Positions 22,265-32,330 of a stretch of DNA of 64,000 nt are shown in pieces. The DNA is from Euphorbia lathyris (lineage: Eukaryota > Streptophyta > Magnoliopsida > Malpighiales > Euphorbiaceae), in assembly GCF_963576675.1 (NCBI RefSeq), contig NC_088913.1, positions 87,047,001 to 87,111,000 on the forward strand. Direction: 5' to 3'. Made by a program: the position numbers and the translations under genes. How positions within the stretch are numbered: the first letter of the stretch is position 1; each line of letters starts with the position of its first letter. The notes under the pieces were generated by a model that saw only the letters and a list, made by a program, of their open reading frames with translations, was not told where the DNA came from and made no database searches.

Positions 22265-24061
22265 ATGAGGAGGCTCCAAAGGGCAACCACTACTTTACCT
22301 CCTAAAGATTCATCACCAATCTTGTCTCCTTTACATATTGAAGACGTAAATCCAAAGCTTTCTATTCTTGATGTGGAAGTTGTGGGTATGCCTACTATTA
22401 TTGAGGATGGGGTTGTTTGTGATGTTGCTTGTGATGATAAAGTAGATTTAGATTCTTCTTGTGAATTTATTGATAATGAAATTGTGGAGGAAGATCTAAA
22501 TTCATTTATGGATGAGGAGGAAGGGATGGTTGTATGTGAAAACATGGGGGAGGTTGACTTTGTGTGTACTAAGAATGAGGAAACCCATGTTTCAAGGGAT
22601 GCTCCTTTGGTGTTTGATGAAATGCCCCTTGAACCTAACTTCAATGATATGCTTGGTGGGAGTGAGAAAATCACACTATGTGTGAAGGTTGATGGTTATG
22701 GTGATGGGAGAGATGTTGGTGGTTCAACCATGTTGGGTGGTTGCATGTCTTGTGAGTCAAGCGGCTTAGCACGTGGGATAGTCGGCTTGAGCTATGGAGA
22801 GAAGCCAATAGGAACGATAGGTCGTGGGAGAGAGCGGATTGTGGATGAAGAGGGAAGCGAAATTCCGTATGGCCAAGAAGAAGATGAGCTTAGAAAGGAG
22901 ATTGATGGAGAAGGAAACTTCGACGTTGAACTGGTCAATGATGATGAACTTGACTATTGTGATCGAGAGTTCCGGAAGGGAATGGAGGAAAGTGGAGATG
23001 TGGGACCAAAGTCCGAAGATGGGAAGTATGTATCTTTCAACGGACAACCACAGGGCATTCTACTTTTGGGGAAGATACCACGTGACATTGCATGGGATCC
23101 CGAAGGTCGTATGCTATGTCTTCCTTATGATCGCTTGAGCTTCAAGGAAACGGATAAAGAGTACGTTGTGACGCCTCTAGGAAGAAATGAGACTCCTAGC
23201 ACATGCACACTAAGAATGAACCGAGCCTTCCACTTGGTAAATTCGGAACTTGTTATTTTGTTCTTGATTGAGATGCATGTGTTGGAATATATATTGTGTT
23301 TGTTGAGGGAACGACAACCCTATGAGGAGTCAATGGGGCGTGATCTTATGGTGAAGAGAGTGAGCTTCATAGAATATTTGGTGAACGGGAATGGCCGACC
23401 GGATAATGTTGAGAAAATGGGAGGAGCTCAAGAATGGCGAGATAGTGGCCAAGTTAGTGAAGGGGCGACTCGAGAAGCCGCGAGATTGTTAGCCCAAGAA
23501 AAAGAAAGAATTGATATGAGTGTTCTTGGGATCACTACAAAATGGGTTGACAAGTGTCGTCGGGACATCCCATTTGATGTCGGCTATGAGCGAAATAAAG
23601 TTGTGATTAATGTCCGTGTTCGTGAAGTGGAGAAAGAGGAGATCCGGGGTTGGTCGGTTAGACATGTCGTGGGAGTGTGGAGGAGCTTCCAAGACATTGG
23701 GACGGATTGGTTTGATCAACTTCGTCGAGATATTCCGTTCGATGTCGGTCGGATATTGAGGCGAGTCTTATGGGGGATGAGCACCGAGGGCAAGACACGA
23801 GTTGAGGTGTGGGAAGAGTGCATAACGAGAGGGAGAAGCCGACAATATATGGAGTGGCTAACCCCTACCGAGCACAAGTCTTGTTCTATAGTTGAGTTGG
23901 GGTCAACTCTTTTGAAGAAGAGGAGAATGATGAGGACATCTTGTCCCTGGACGCGGGGCGTGAGAGAGGACACGCGGAGCGTGAATCCGGGGCCGAGAGA
24001 GAGGAAGAAACCACGCGAGAAGGAGGTCACGTGGGCAGTCCACGCGGGACGTGTTGTCTAG
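22265..24061 (+). CDS. Unknown LARD protein, about 600 residues
   Basis: The frame is open from the primer binding site (22097) to TAG at 24059-24061; the first ATG is at 22265 (MRRLQRATTTLPP). Upstream in the same frame lies a charged, helix-like segment (LRERLRAGLRK, RKVQEDLEHIEMRRL). The first third is very acidic (DEEEGMVV). The middle has KYVSFNGQPQGILLLGKIP and a hydrophobic stretch (LVILFLIEMHVLEYILCLL). Towards the end a motif repeats: WVDKCRRDIPFDVG and WFDQLRRDIPFDVG, about 55 residues apart. The last 44 residues are encoded inside the 3' LTR. I see no CCHC knuckle, DSG/DTG protease, RT or integrase motifs and do not recognise the family. The length of the frame argues that it is, or recently was, translated; a captured host gene or a highly diverged gag are alternatives. 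Confidence 0.55.
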   Translation: MRRLQRATTTLPPKDSSPILSPLHIEDVNPKLSILDVEVVGMPTIIEDGVVCDVACDDKVDLDSSCEFIDNEIVEEDLNSFMDEEEGMVVCENMGEVDFVCTKNEETHVSRDAPLVFDEMPLEPNFNDMLGGSEKITLCVKVDGYGDGRDVGGSTMLGGCMSCESSGLARGIVGLSYGEKPIGTIGRGRERIVDEEGSEIPYGQEEDELRKEIDGEGNFDVELVNDDELDYCDREFRKGMEESGDVGPKSEDGKYVSFNGQPQGILLLGKIPRDIAWDPEGRMLCLPYDRLSFKETDKEYVVTPLGRNETPSTCTLRMNRAFHLVNSELVILFLIEMHVLEYILCLLRERQPYEESMGRDLMVKRVSFIEYLVNGNGRPDNVEKMGGAQEWRDSGQVSEGATREAARLLAQEKERIDMSVLGITTKWVDKCRRDIPFDVGYERNKVVINVRVREVEKEEIRGWSVRHVVGVWRSFQDIGTDWFDQLRRDIPFDVGRILRRVLWGMSTEGKTRVEVWEECITRGRSRQYMEWLTPTEHKSCSIVELGSTLLKKRRMMRTSCPWTRGVREDTRSVNPGPRERKKPREKEVTWAVHAGRVV

Positions 24062-24681
24062 TACGCGGGGCGTGGATCAAGCCTTCGGAGAGAACCAGTT
24101 CCATGAGCTCATGTACGCGGGGCGTTCCTCCTAATACGCGGGGCGTGCCTCCTCATACGCGGGGCGTGTCTCCTCAGGCGCGGGGCGTGCAAGACCACTT
24201 TCGGAGCATTCAAACTCAGAGACGCTTTCACGCGGGGCGTAGTACGTGACACGCGGGGCGTGTTTCAGCTGAAGAATACTTCCTCCCCAAGTTCTCCATA
24301 CTTGGGACCACTCCCTATTTACAACTCTACCACTCCTTATTTACAAGTATGCCACCCCTTTACCATTAACCCTACTTTACCCTTTATATTTGTATTGTAT
24401 TTAGTAGATAGTTTACCCTTTTTGTAATTTGGCAATTAGGTTTTTGAGATGCTATAAATTCATCTCTTTCTCTTTGTAATAGGTTAACTTTTATGAAATC
24501 AAATATATCATCTTCTTCCTTGTGAAGTTTGTTAAGGTTTTATCCTTCAACAATGGGGATTTCACTATTCCTATGGATTTAGTCCATGAATTAGGATCCA
24601 CTCCTTCTAGTTTAGCTAGATAAGTTGTTAGCTTTTGTGAGTTTACGGTTTAAAACTCTCAGATAGAATTAATCCGTATCA
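23928..24681 (+). repeat. LARD 3' LTR
   Basis: The 754-bp partner of 21363-22095. The extra 21 bp fall at about 24240-24260 (ACGCGGGGCGTAGTACGTGA). Close similarity between the LTRs indicates a fairly recent insertion. Confidence 0.92.
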
Positions 24682-25302
24682 CAAAATTAAATATTAATTA
24701 GAGTAATTATGCTCAAAATTATCGTCCAGATTTGGAAAAATGAAAATTTTACCGATCACATGTACCGATCTGCAAAAAAATGTGAAACCACAGGGTTTTA
24801 TTTGAAATTAACCCTTAAAATATTATTATTTGAATCTCTTCAATTTCTGAAAATGCTATAGCAAGTGCACTAGGTACAAGTAATATCTAGGTAAGTAGAG
24901 TATCGTTCTCCTCAGGGATTGATGAATAATTTTAATAGAAAAACCTTATAGAACAGGGTGTTCGAAATAACAGTAACTTCTTTCTTTTAGTTGGAAATGG
25001 GTTTCATATGATTTTATTAGAACAACCTAGAAGTAACAAATCTTCAGAAAGTTCGTTCAGAAAATAATGATTTATCATAATGAAAAGGTGGAACAAGCTA
25101 AGCCTAGAATGAACAGGGAGCTTGCATTATAACTTTTGCCTATTTATTCATGAATGGAATATGATGTGGTCAAGATGTCTCTGCTTTAGGTTCACTCAAG
25201 TCAACTCTCGTGTGCTCTTGAGATTCTAAGATTTACTACACATTCAAGCGTCCCCAAAAGTGGTTCTTTCTTACATTAAATAATAAGCAGCATTTCATTA
25301 TG

Positions 25303-25688
25303 TCGTTAATTTTAACAGTACATAAAACCTTGTGTGGATAAATTTAATCTAACGACATATATATACAAGCATCGTCATTGCTACCAACGCTTACATTTTT
25401 AACATCATAATAATTTTCATATTATTTATTTTTTTTATTTTTTGAAATTTCATTATGTTGTAGCAAATCTTCGCAAAGTTAACCACATGTAACTTTTATT
25501 ATGTCATTATTTTGTTTTTGAAAATATTCAAAACGTCTTGAAAGCAACATCACTTAGATTTAAAAACATATCCAAATTCGCGATACTTAAATATACAACG
25601 TCTACATTTAGGTAAACAAGAATCCATCATGTCCCAAACACAACTACATTATCATGTCCTTAGTATAACGATATTTTCATAAATAAGT
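25303..25688. repeat. Third copy of a 386-bp segment at a rearrangement junction
   Basis: This is a copy of 17071-17457 / 30330-30723. It lies between sequence matching 35328 (GCAGCATTTCATT) and sequence matching 37417 (GCTGAGTACTCGG). It agrees with the unit 2 copy at some sites where unit 1 differs (for example GTTGTAGCAAATC, GTCATTATTTTG). The junction ATAAGTCTGCTGAGTA also occurs at about 25914, so template switching is plausible. Confidence 0.8.
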
Positions 25689-25947
25689 CTGCTGAGTACT
25701 CGGTTATAGTACTCAATGGTAGAGAGAAGCTGAATACTCGGTTATAGTATTCAGTGGTAGATAGGACTGAGTAGACGAATAGAGGATGGTACTCTTGCAT
25801 ACTCAGTTGCTATTGTAAAAGGTTTGTGCTCTACCTTTAAAGAGCTCAGTAGAGGATTGAAAAAGCTCGGAGGGATTTTGGGGACTGGACGTATGTGGAG
25901 AGGCTGAACTAGGATAAGTCTGCTGAGTAACTTCTAACCCTTTCTCT

Positions 25948-26032
<85 letters not shown>

Positions 26033-26330
26033 GCTTGCTTAAAATTACTCAGTAAATAATTTGTACAAGCTGAAGCTGAGTAATCTGAGTGCTGAGTTGG
26101 AAACTGACGTAAGTGTTACTTCCCAACTCACAACTAAAACATCTCTAGTCAGCATCTGATTAAAGCTGTCTCACACCACACTCAGTCTTGCTGATCGGAA
26201 ACTAAGTTAAGTTATCAAACATTCAATTAAGTCAGCATTATTAAGCAAAAAAGTTATATCTGTTTCTAACCCCCCTGGAACTAATCCTATCACGTTACAC
26301 GGGACCGACAGCAAAAAGTCAACAGGCTAA
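25689..26330 (+). promoter_or_regulatory. LTR-derived leader upstream of copia copy A
   Basis: This matches about 37417-38044 in unit 2. It carries GAGGATTGAAAAAGCTCGGAGGG, GGGGACTGGACGTATG and GAGAGGCTGAACTAGGATAA, the style of Tork/Tnt1-type copia U5 ends. No primer binding site follows; the stretch meets the pol frame at TTGTTACAG. It may be an LTR of a different element fused to the truncated copia. Confidence 0.5.
25952..26030. repeat. (TA)n(TG)n microsatellite, unit 1
   Basis: About 18 TA units run directly into about 20 TG units. The unit 2 equivalent at 37674-37743 is shorter. Confidence 0.95.
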
Positions 26331-26331
26331 C

Positions 26332-28834
26332 TTGTTACAGGAAGGGACTGCAATAGGCTTAATGTCACAGTCTCCTTGTGATGTTGAAGGAGGAGAATAT
26401 AAGGATATGTTTGAAAGAGGAATGAGTCAATTTATACAAAAGGAAATGCAAAGGTACTTTTCCAAAGGGAAGATGGAAGGAGATTTTACTGCATTTGCCA
26501 ATGAATGTAGTGGTAATGATCGTTTTCTTGCTCTTACTTCTGCCATTAAATTGTTGACTATTGATAATATGTGGATCATTGATTCTGGAGCCAGTACACA
26601 CATGTGTCATGAAATGTCATTTTTCACTTCACTATGTAAAATTGATCATCCTAGGGTGGTGTTCCTGCCTGATGGATCCAAACAAGTTATTAATCATGTT
26701 GGATCAGTGCTGGTTACTCCAAAATTGTTGTTGAAGAATGTCCTGTTTGTTCCAACTTTCAAATACAACTTAATGTCTGTTGGGAGGCTGCTTATGGATA
26801 ATGAGGTGAGCATTCAATTTTCTATTACACACTGTGTATTACAGGACCTGGCCTCTAAGGCAGAGATTGCTCGAGGAGCATTGATGGATGGTTTGTATCA
26901 ATTGCAACAAATGAAGGTTAACATAGCCACGACATCACTTTCAGCTTGTTCTACAGTTCACAGTTCATCTGTTGCGTTATCTGGTATGATATCTCCTGAT
27001 ATGCTTTGGCACATTAGATTAGGTCATGTCTCTTCGCATAAGTTGTTGCACATGCCTGATCTGAATTGTAAAGTTGATGATGTAGTATGTGAAGTGTGTC
27101 ACAAAGCTAAACAACATAGAATTAGTTTTGGTTTTAGTGCCATTAAAACTACCAGAATTTTTGAGTTAATTCACACTGATGTATCGGGTCCCTAAAGACA
27201 AGTTTCTTTATCAGGAGCACAGTATATGCTTACAGTAGTTGATGATTTTTCCATAATTACATGGACCTATTTGTTCCAGACAAAAGATCAGGTAGAAACT
27301 TTGTTAAGCAATTTTATCAATATGGCACATACACAGTTTGAGGCAAAAATTAAAGTTCTTCGCACAGATAATGGAACAGAGTTCATTAGCGCTAAAACAT
27401 AAGATATTTTGCACAATTTTGGCATCATACATCAGAAAACATGCAGTTACACACCACAGCAAAATGGTGTTGTTGAACGAAGACATAGATTTTTAGCTGA
27501 AACTGCAAGAGCATTGTTATTCCAAGCTAATCTTTCCAATAATTTTTGGGGAGAGGTCATACTACATGCCACTTTTCTAATCAATTTGTTGCCTACTAAG
27601 GTACTTAATTCGCAGAGTCCACATGAAGTATTCTATGGTAAGTCACATGTGTTATCAGTGTTGAAGTGCTTTGGTTGCCTTTGTTTTGTGACTGATATTT
27701 CTCCATAGAAAGATAAGTTTTCTCCAAGTGCATTCAAGGGTATTTACTTAGGCAACTCTGCAGGACAAAATGGTAGTAAAGTGTACAACTTCCGTACTCA
27801 TAAGGTTTGTGTTTCCAGGGACGTGCAGTTTTATGAACATATCTTCCCTGGTTATCCCAATCCTAAATCAGCTCCTAGCCTGACTGCAAACATCTTGATC
27901 CTACCCAATCTTAGTTCTCATATAGAAAATTTTGACCTTTATCCTATCTCTCAATCTCATATTCCTGCTTCTTCTTCTAACACACCTACATCCCCTAGTT
28001 CTCCTAATTCTCCTAATTCTCAACCAACTACACCCATTTGTTCATCTAAACCATCAAGCCCCTCCATAAATCTTTTAAACAATACAACAGACTCCAATGC
28101 ATCCCGGCCACCTATTGCTGAAAGAAACTCTACCAGAACGAGTAGACAACCTGAATGGCTTAATGATTTTGTGGTGAATGTGGTTGATGAGTATTCAATG
28201 TTGAGCAGTATTTCTCAAACAGCATTTTTGACCAATATTGTTAAAATTAAGGAACCAAGTAGCTTTGCTGAAGCAAACAAACAAGTTGAGTGGCCGGATG
28301 CTATGAAAAAAGAAATAGAAGCTTTAGAAAGCAATGGCACATGGGAACTCACTATATTACCATATGGGAAACAAACTATTACAAGAAAGTGGGTATTTCG
28401 TATCAAATACAATCCAGATGGGACAGTTGAGAGATTCAAGGTAAGGTTGGTTGCAAGGGGGTATGACCAGAAGTATAGAGTGGACTATACTGAAAGCTTT
28501 TCTCTAGTTACTAAAACAGTTACAGTGAGACTGTTTCTTGCTATAACTGCTGCTAAACAATGGCAAATACATCAAGTTGATGTAAATACTGCGTATCTTC
28601 ACGGTTTTGTAGATGAAGACATATACATGGTTCAACCGGCTGGTTATGATAAAGCTAATCCAGGACAAGTTTGTAAACTTAGAAAATCCCTATATGGGCT
28701 GAAGCAAGCTGGGAGGCAATGGTATAAAGAGTTTACACATTCTTTACTGCAGCTAGGTTTTCAGAAATCTATCAATGATTATGGTTTGTTTACTAGGGAA
28801 TTGGATGGTCATTTTATGGTGATAATCATTTTAT
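26332..28834 (+). pseudogene. Ty1/copia pol remnant, copy A (protease, integrase, start of RT)
   Basis: One reading frame holds, in order: the end of gag; aspartic protease (WIIDSGASTHM, about 26570-26605); the pre-integrase zinc region (LWHIRLGHVSSHKL and CEVCHKAKQH); integrase core (VVDDFS near 27238, LRTDNGTEF near 27358, QQNGVVERRHR near 27460); and RT (WVFRIKYNPDG, DVNTAYLHGF, YGLKQAGRQWY). Three in-frame stops break it: TAA 27193, TAA near 27400 and TAG near 27706. It ends just before the RT catalytic YVDD motif because the duplication junction falls there. The first two stops are shared with the unit 2 copy, so the element was dead before duplication. Confidence 0.92.
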
Positions 28835-29554
28835 GGTTTTGGTCCTAAAAATAGAAGTAATTTGGTTCGGTTTTTGGACCGAACAAGAACATGCTAACCT
28901 CTAACCATTGGAGCAAAAGAGAATAAATGAGTTAATGAGTTTTAATTATCTCTATATAATTAGTACTATATATTAACATATTATTTATTTTCAATTAATA
29001 GCTCATCAATTAAAGTAATAAAAGAAAGTAAAAGTTAGAGGAAGATGAAAAAACACAAAGCGAAAATCATTATATTCAATAGCCACTGAAAATCAAAGTC
29101 CTCATCGACATTTAATTTTGATTATGTATTAGTTTTGTTCTTAATCTTATAATTTTGTTCTTACTTCAAATAGTATATAGTCTTATAATTTTGTTCTTAC
29201 TTCATTAAGAGATTCAAATTTATTTGGAAGCTATTTCCAATGATAAATTGTATTAATAGCATTTTCTTCAAGAATTGTCAGAATTTAGAATTTGATATCT
29301 TCAATTAAAGAAATATGATGGAAATAGAAGAGGCATGGACAACTGAAATAGGAAAAAGCAAATGTGTAAAAAATTATAGGAAATCGTTATGTTTCCCAAT
29401 GTAATTATTGATTTTTTTCATAAGTAGTAATTTTGTTCTCAATTAACTTAAAATTATCTAAAACAAAATATTAATATAATTACATGCAAATGATATATAA
29501 TTAAAAATTAAATAAAAAATTAAATTTCTTTAGCAACGCGGGAACAATACTAGT

Positions 29555-31270
29555 TTTTATTTATTCGAAAACCTCTAAAATATTTATTGTATAATTAATT
29601 TATTTATTTTTATTTCACATCATTTTTTTATGAAAATGCGTACATCATTTCATAGATAAGAAAAGAAGTACAATAAGAAAAGTAAAAAATAAAACCTTAC
29701 ATAAGTACAGACTATGCCTAGTACATAATCCATAAAGGTAAGAAAATGACTATAAAGAGCAAAATAGATCATTAAATGTACAAATAAAACAAACAACATG
29801 TGAAACATATATTTCTTGAAACTCCAAATTTGCAGAACAACATATCTGTAATCCAATCTTCAAACTCTTCTGATTCTTCGGATATGGGTCATTTCTTTTG
29901 CAACCACGTAGATGTAGTGATCTGCGAATAAAATCTACCATTTCTTCTCTTGCTAAATCAGAAAATGTTTCAAATGAAAAGATAATAAACAACATATGTA
30001 ATTCAAGCGGATTAAGAGATCCCGTAAAATATATGCAATCCAACTAAAATAGACTTAATGAAATAGTTGAAAACTCCCTTCCTGGCACGGTAACAATCTA
30101 AAATTAATAAAATTAAGTTAGAACAAAAGTTTAAAAGATTGGATTGTTAACGAATTTAAAGAAATTTAATTGTTTATCCACGAATCTATTGTTCGATTAT
30201 AAATAAAAATGAGAGAACTTATTATTTTCTTAAAAAAAGTTAACATTGGAAGCTACTAAGGTCGGCAACTGAACGTAAATTCTACTATTCCAACGGACAC
30301 TATTAAAAAAAAGTCTGTTACGATGGACGCTAATTTTAACAGTACATAAAACCGTACATAAAACCTTGTGTGGATAAATTTAATCTAACGACATATATAT
30401 ACAAGCATCGTCATTGCTACCAACGCTTACATTTTTAACATCATAATAATTTTCATATTATTTTTTTTTTTTATTTTTTGAAATTTCATTATGTTGTAGC
30501 AAATCTTCGCAAAGTTAACCACATGTAACTTTTATTATGTCATTATTTTGTTTCTGAAAATATTCAAAACGTCTTGAATGCAACATCACTAAGATTTAAA
30601 AACATATCCAAATTCGCGATACTTAAATATACAACGTCTACATTTAGGTAAACAAGAATCCATCATGTCCCAAACACAACTACATTATCATGTCCTTAGT
30701 ATAACGATATGTTCATAAATAAGTTCCTTAAATATTTTCGAAAATATGATATTGTTAGAATTTTCGTTTCGAAGTTAAAGTAAATATGATCACATAGTAC
30801 GTATGCATTCCATATTAGATGGCTCTATATTCAAATTTGAGACTAAACCAACTTACAGCCATAATTGAAGTCTCAAATGTTCAAATTCATTTTTTCTTCT
30901 ATCACTTTTCCCTTTCCTTTCTTAACAGATAAAAAAAAAAAGGTTTTTATAACTTGTCTTAAATGTAACTATTAAAGTTACTTAAGGTACTTTAGTTATG
31001 AGAAAATATGAGAGTTGAGTTACTTTACTTATGAGAAGTTATGAAAGTTAAGTTACATTCTTAATTAGCCATTAAGAGTTATTAAGTTTTATTCATTAGG
31101 TTTGTAATAGTTATATTTTCATGTAGTATAAATAGTTATCTTGTATATCTAAAAGTGAATAAGCTTAAATTAAAAAAGAAATAAAATTAAGAAAAACTTC
31201 CTCCTCTCTTTCTTTCATTTTTTTTATATTTTTCTTTTCTCTCCAACATATGCCGTCTATAATTCTTTTT
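29555..31270. other. Unit 2 counterpart of 16201-17997
   Basis: It contains the 97-codon minus-strand frame (29750-30043), a CACTA-like start at 30298 with about 100 bp lost after it, the repeated 390-bp segment (about 30330-30723), and the LTR-like TATA region (about 30950-31265). No gene is supported. Confidence 0.5.
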
Positions 31271-31844
31271 GCTCTACGATAAAGGTTCTAATTCAAATCC
31301 AATAGAATGATACAAAAGATTGCAAGCAGTTCTGAAAGCCATAATGCTTCGTCGCACAAAAAGTACACAAATTGATGGGGAATATATTGATTATTACACT
31401 ACCACCCAAACGGGTAAAACTGAGAAAAGTGGATTTTAGTGATGAAGAGCCGAACTTTTACTCAAGACTGATGGCTGAATATTCACATGATCAATTTAGA
31501 GAATATGCAGCTGCTGGAACAGTAAAAAAAAATTATCTTAATATCTTGTTGATTTTGTCAGGCTTGCGACCATCCTCTGCTGGAATTTTTTTACTGTTCC
31601 AGCAACTGCATATTCTCTGAATTGATCACGTAAATAAGCAGCCTTCAGTCTTGAGTAGAAGTCCGACTCTTCATCACTAAAATCCACTTTCCTCAGTTCT
31701 ACCAGTTTAGGTGGTAGTTTAATAATGGTTCCCCATCAATTTATTTACCTTTTGTGTGACGAAGCATTATGGCTTTCAGAACTGCTTGCAATCTTTTGTA
31801 CACTTCTATTGGATTTCTTTGAATTGGAACCTTTATAGTAGAGC
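31271..31844. pseudogene. SNF2-family helicase fragment as a long hairpin, unit 2
   Basis: Arms of about 262 bp (31271-31533 and 31584-31844) are inverted copies around a centre of about 50 bp. The left arm plus the centre read as SNF2: AVLKAIMLRRTKSTQIDGE, LPPKRVKLRKVDFSDEE, FYSRLMAEYSHDQFREYAAA, GTVKKNYLNILLIL, then, after a small frame jump, QACDHPL. This matches the Rad5/16-like SNF2 group containing plant CHR27/CHR28. The sense reading continues through the loop while the second arm turns back, so this is a gene fragment plus its own inverted copy. A TATA-bearing LTR-like stretch lies directly upstream. As RNA it would form a nearly continuous 260-bp duplex. Confidence 0.85.
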
Positions 31845-31979
31845 AGAAAGTATAGATTTATATGCTTATCAAGAGGTAGCGGCAGAAATTCGAGTCGTGG
31901 ACATAGGCACCTAACCGAGGTAGAGACAGGGTTTGTAATGATCCCAAGAGTTGATTTACGGCCATAGACTTAAGTTTTT

Positions 31980-32330
31980 TTACTCTTCAATAGAAATCAC
32001 AACAAAGTCAAATTTTGAAATCAAGGAAGGAAGAATTTTTTTAATCACTCGAACACCTTCCATCTTATCTCCATATTTATTCAATTGATTAACAGTTTTC
32101 TGGACTCTAGACCCTGTTGAAATACTCTTCAATGGGTTCAGAGTCGTGCATCTTGAGATTTTCATATTCACCTCTCACAGTTTGTATACATACTATAATT
32201 ATTTTATCTTTCCCTTTAAAGGAATTCTCAAGAATTTCTGATACATCCTTTGCAGTAACATCAGGAGAAATATTTTTAAACATTTTGTCATCCAAACATA
32301 TATGGATACAAGTGAGCGCTTACTGGTCTT
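31980..32330 (-). pseudogene. Copia gag (UBN2-type) fragment, unit 2
   Basis: This is the unit 2 copy of 18595-18945, with the same motifs ([35 protein letters not shown]) and the same frameshift near 32110. The shared damage predates the duplication. Confidence 0.75.

Larger units (their letters stand above)
21363..24681 (+). mobile_element. LARD-like non-autonomous LTR retrotransposon
   Basis: Terminal direct repeats are 21363-22095 and 23928-24681, both starting TGATGAGGACATC and ending CCGTATCA. The 5-bp duplication CAAAA lies at 21358-21362 and 24682-24686. The primer binding site TGGTATCAGAGCC (initiator-Met tRNA) is at 22098-22110 and a purine tract GAAGAAGAGGAGAA is at 23914-23927. 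The unit 2 equivalent at 34710-34720 is uninterrupted and is the empty site, so insertion followed the duplication. The interior of about 1.8 kb has no gag, protease, RT or integrase but one long ORF. Confidence 0.92.
19260..25302 (+). mobile_element. Helitron-like element (H2), unit 1 copy, interrupted
   Basis: The 5' end TCTATACTGTATATAATACTGG follows an A and matches the start of H3. The body is the inverted counterpart of H1. It is interrupted by a MULE-like MITE (20553-21069), the LARD (21363-24681), and an LTR-like sequence beginning at about 24862. It is cut at 25302 by a rearrangement, so the 3' CTAGT end is missing. No Rep/helicase ORF is present. Confidence 0.55.
15480..28834 (+). 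repeat. Tandem segmental duplication, unit 1
   Basis: Starting at GGTTTTGGTCCTAAAAATAG inside the hAT, this unit is repeated in the same order from 28835. It runs through the Helitron tail, the SNF2 inverted repeat, the copia gag fragment, a MULE-like MITE and a copia pol region, and stops inside the copia reverse transcriptase at 28834. Unit-1-specific changes are: the LARD insertion 21363-24681; loss of about 140 bp from the SNF2 hairpin centre; and replacement of the DNA equivalent to 35330-37415 by a third copy of a 386-bp segment at 25303-25688. Confidence 0.9.

Noticed and set aside
22150..22674. 174-codon minus-strand frame
   Set aside because: Antisense shadow of the long LARD frame; serine-rich composition arises from the acidic codons on the other strand.
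26320..26332. Splice acceptor (TTGTTACAG) before the copia frame suggesting a chimeric host gene
   Set aside because: Nine bases of matching context are weak, no upstream exon is visible, and the frame downstream is a broken retroelement.
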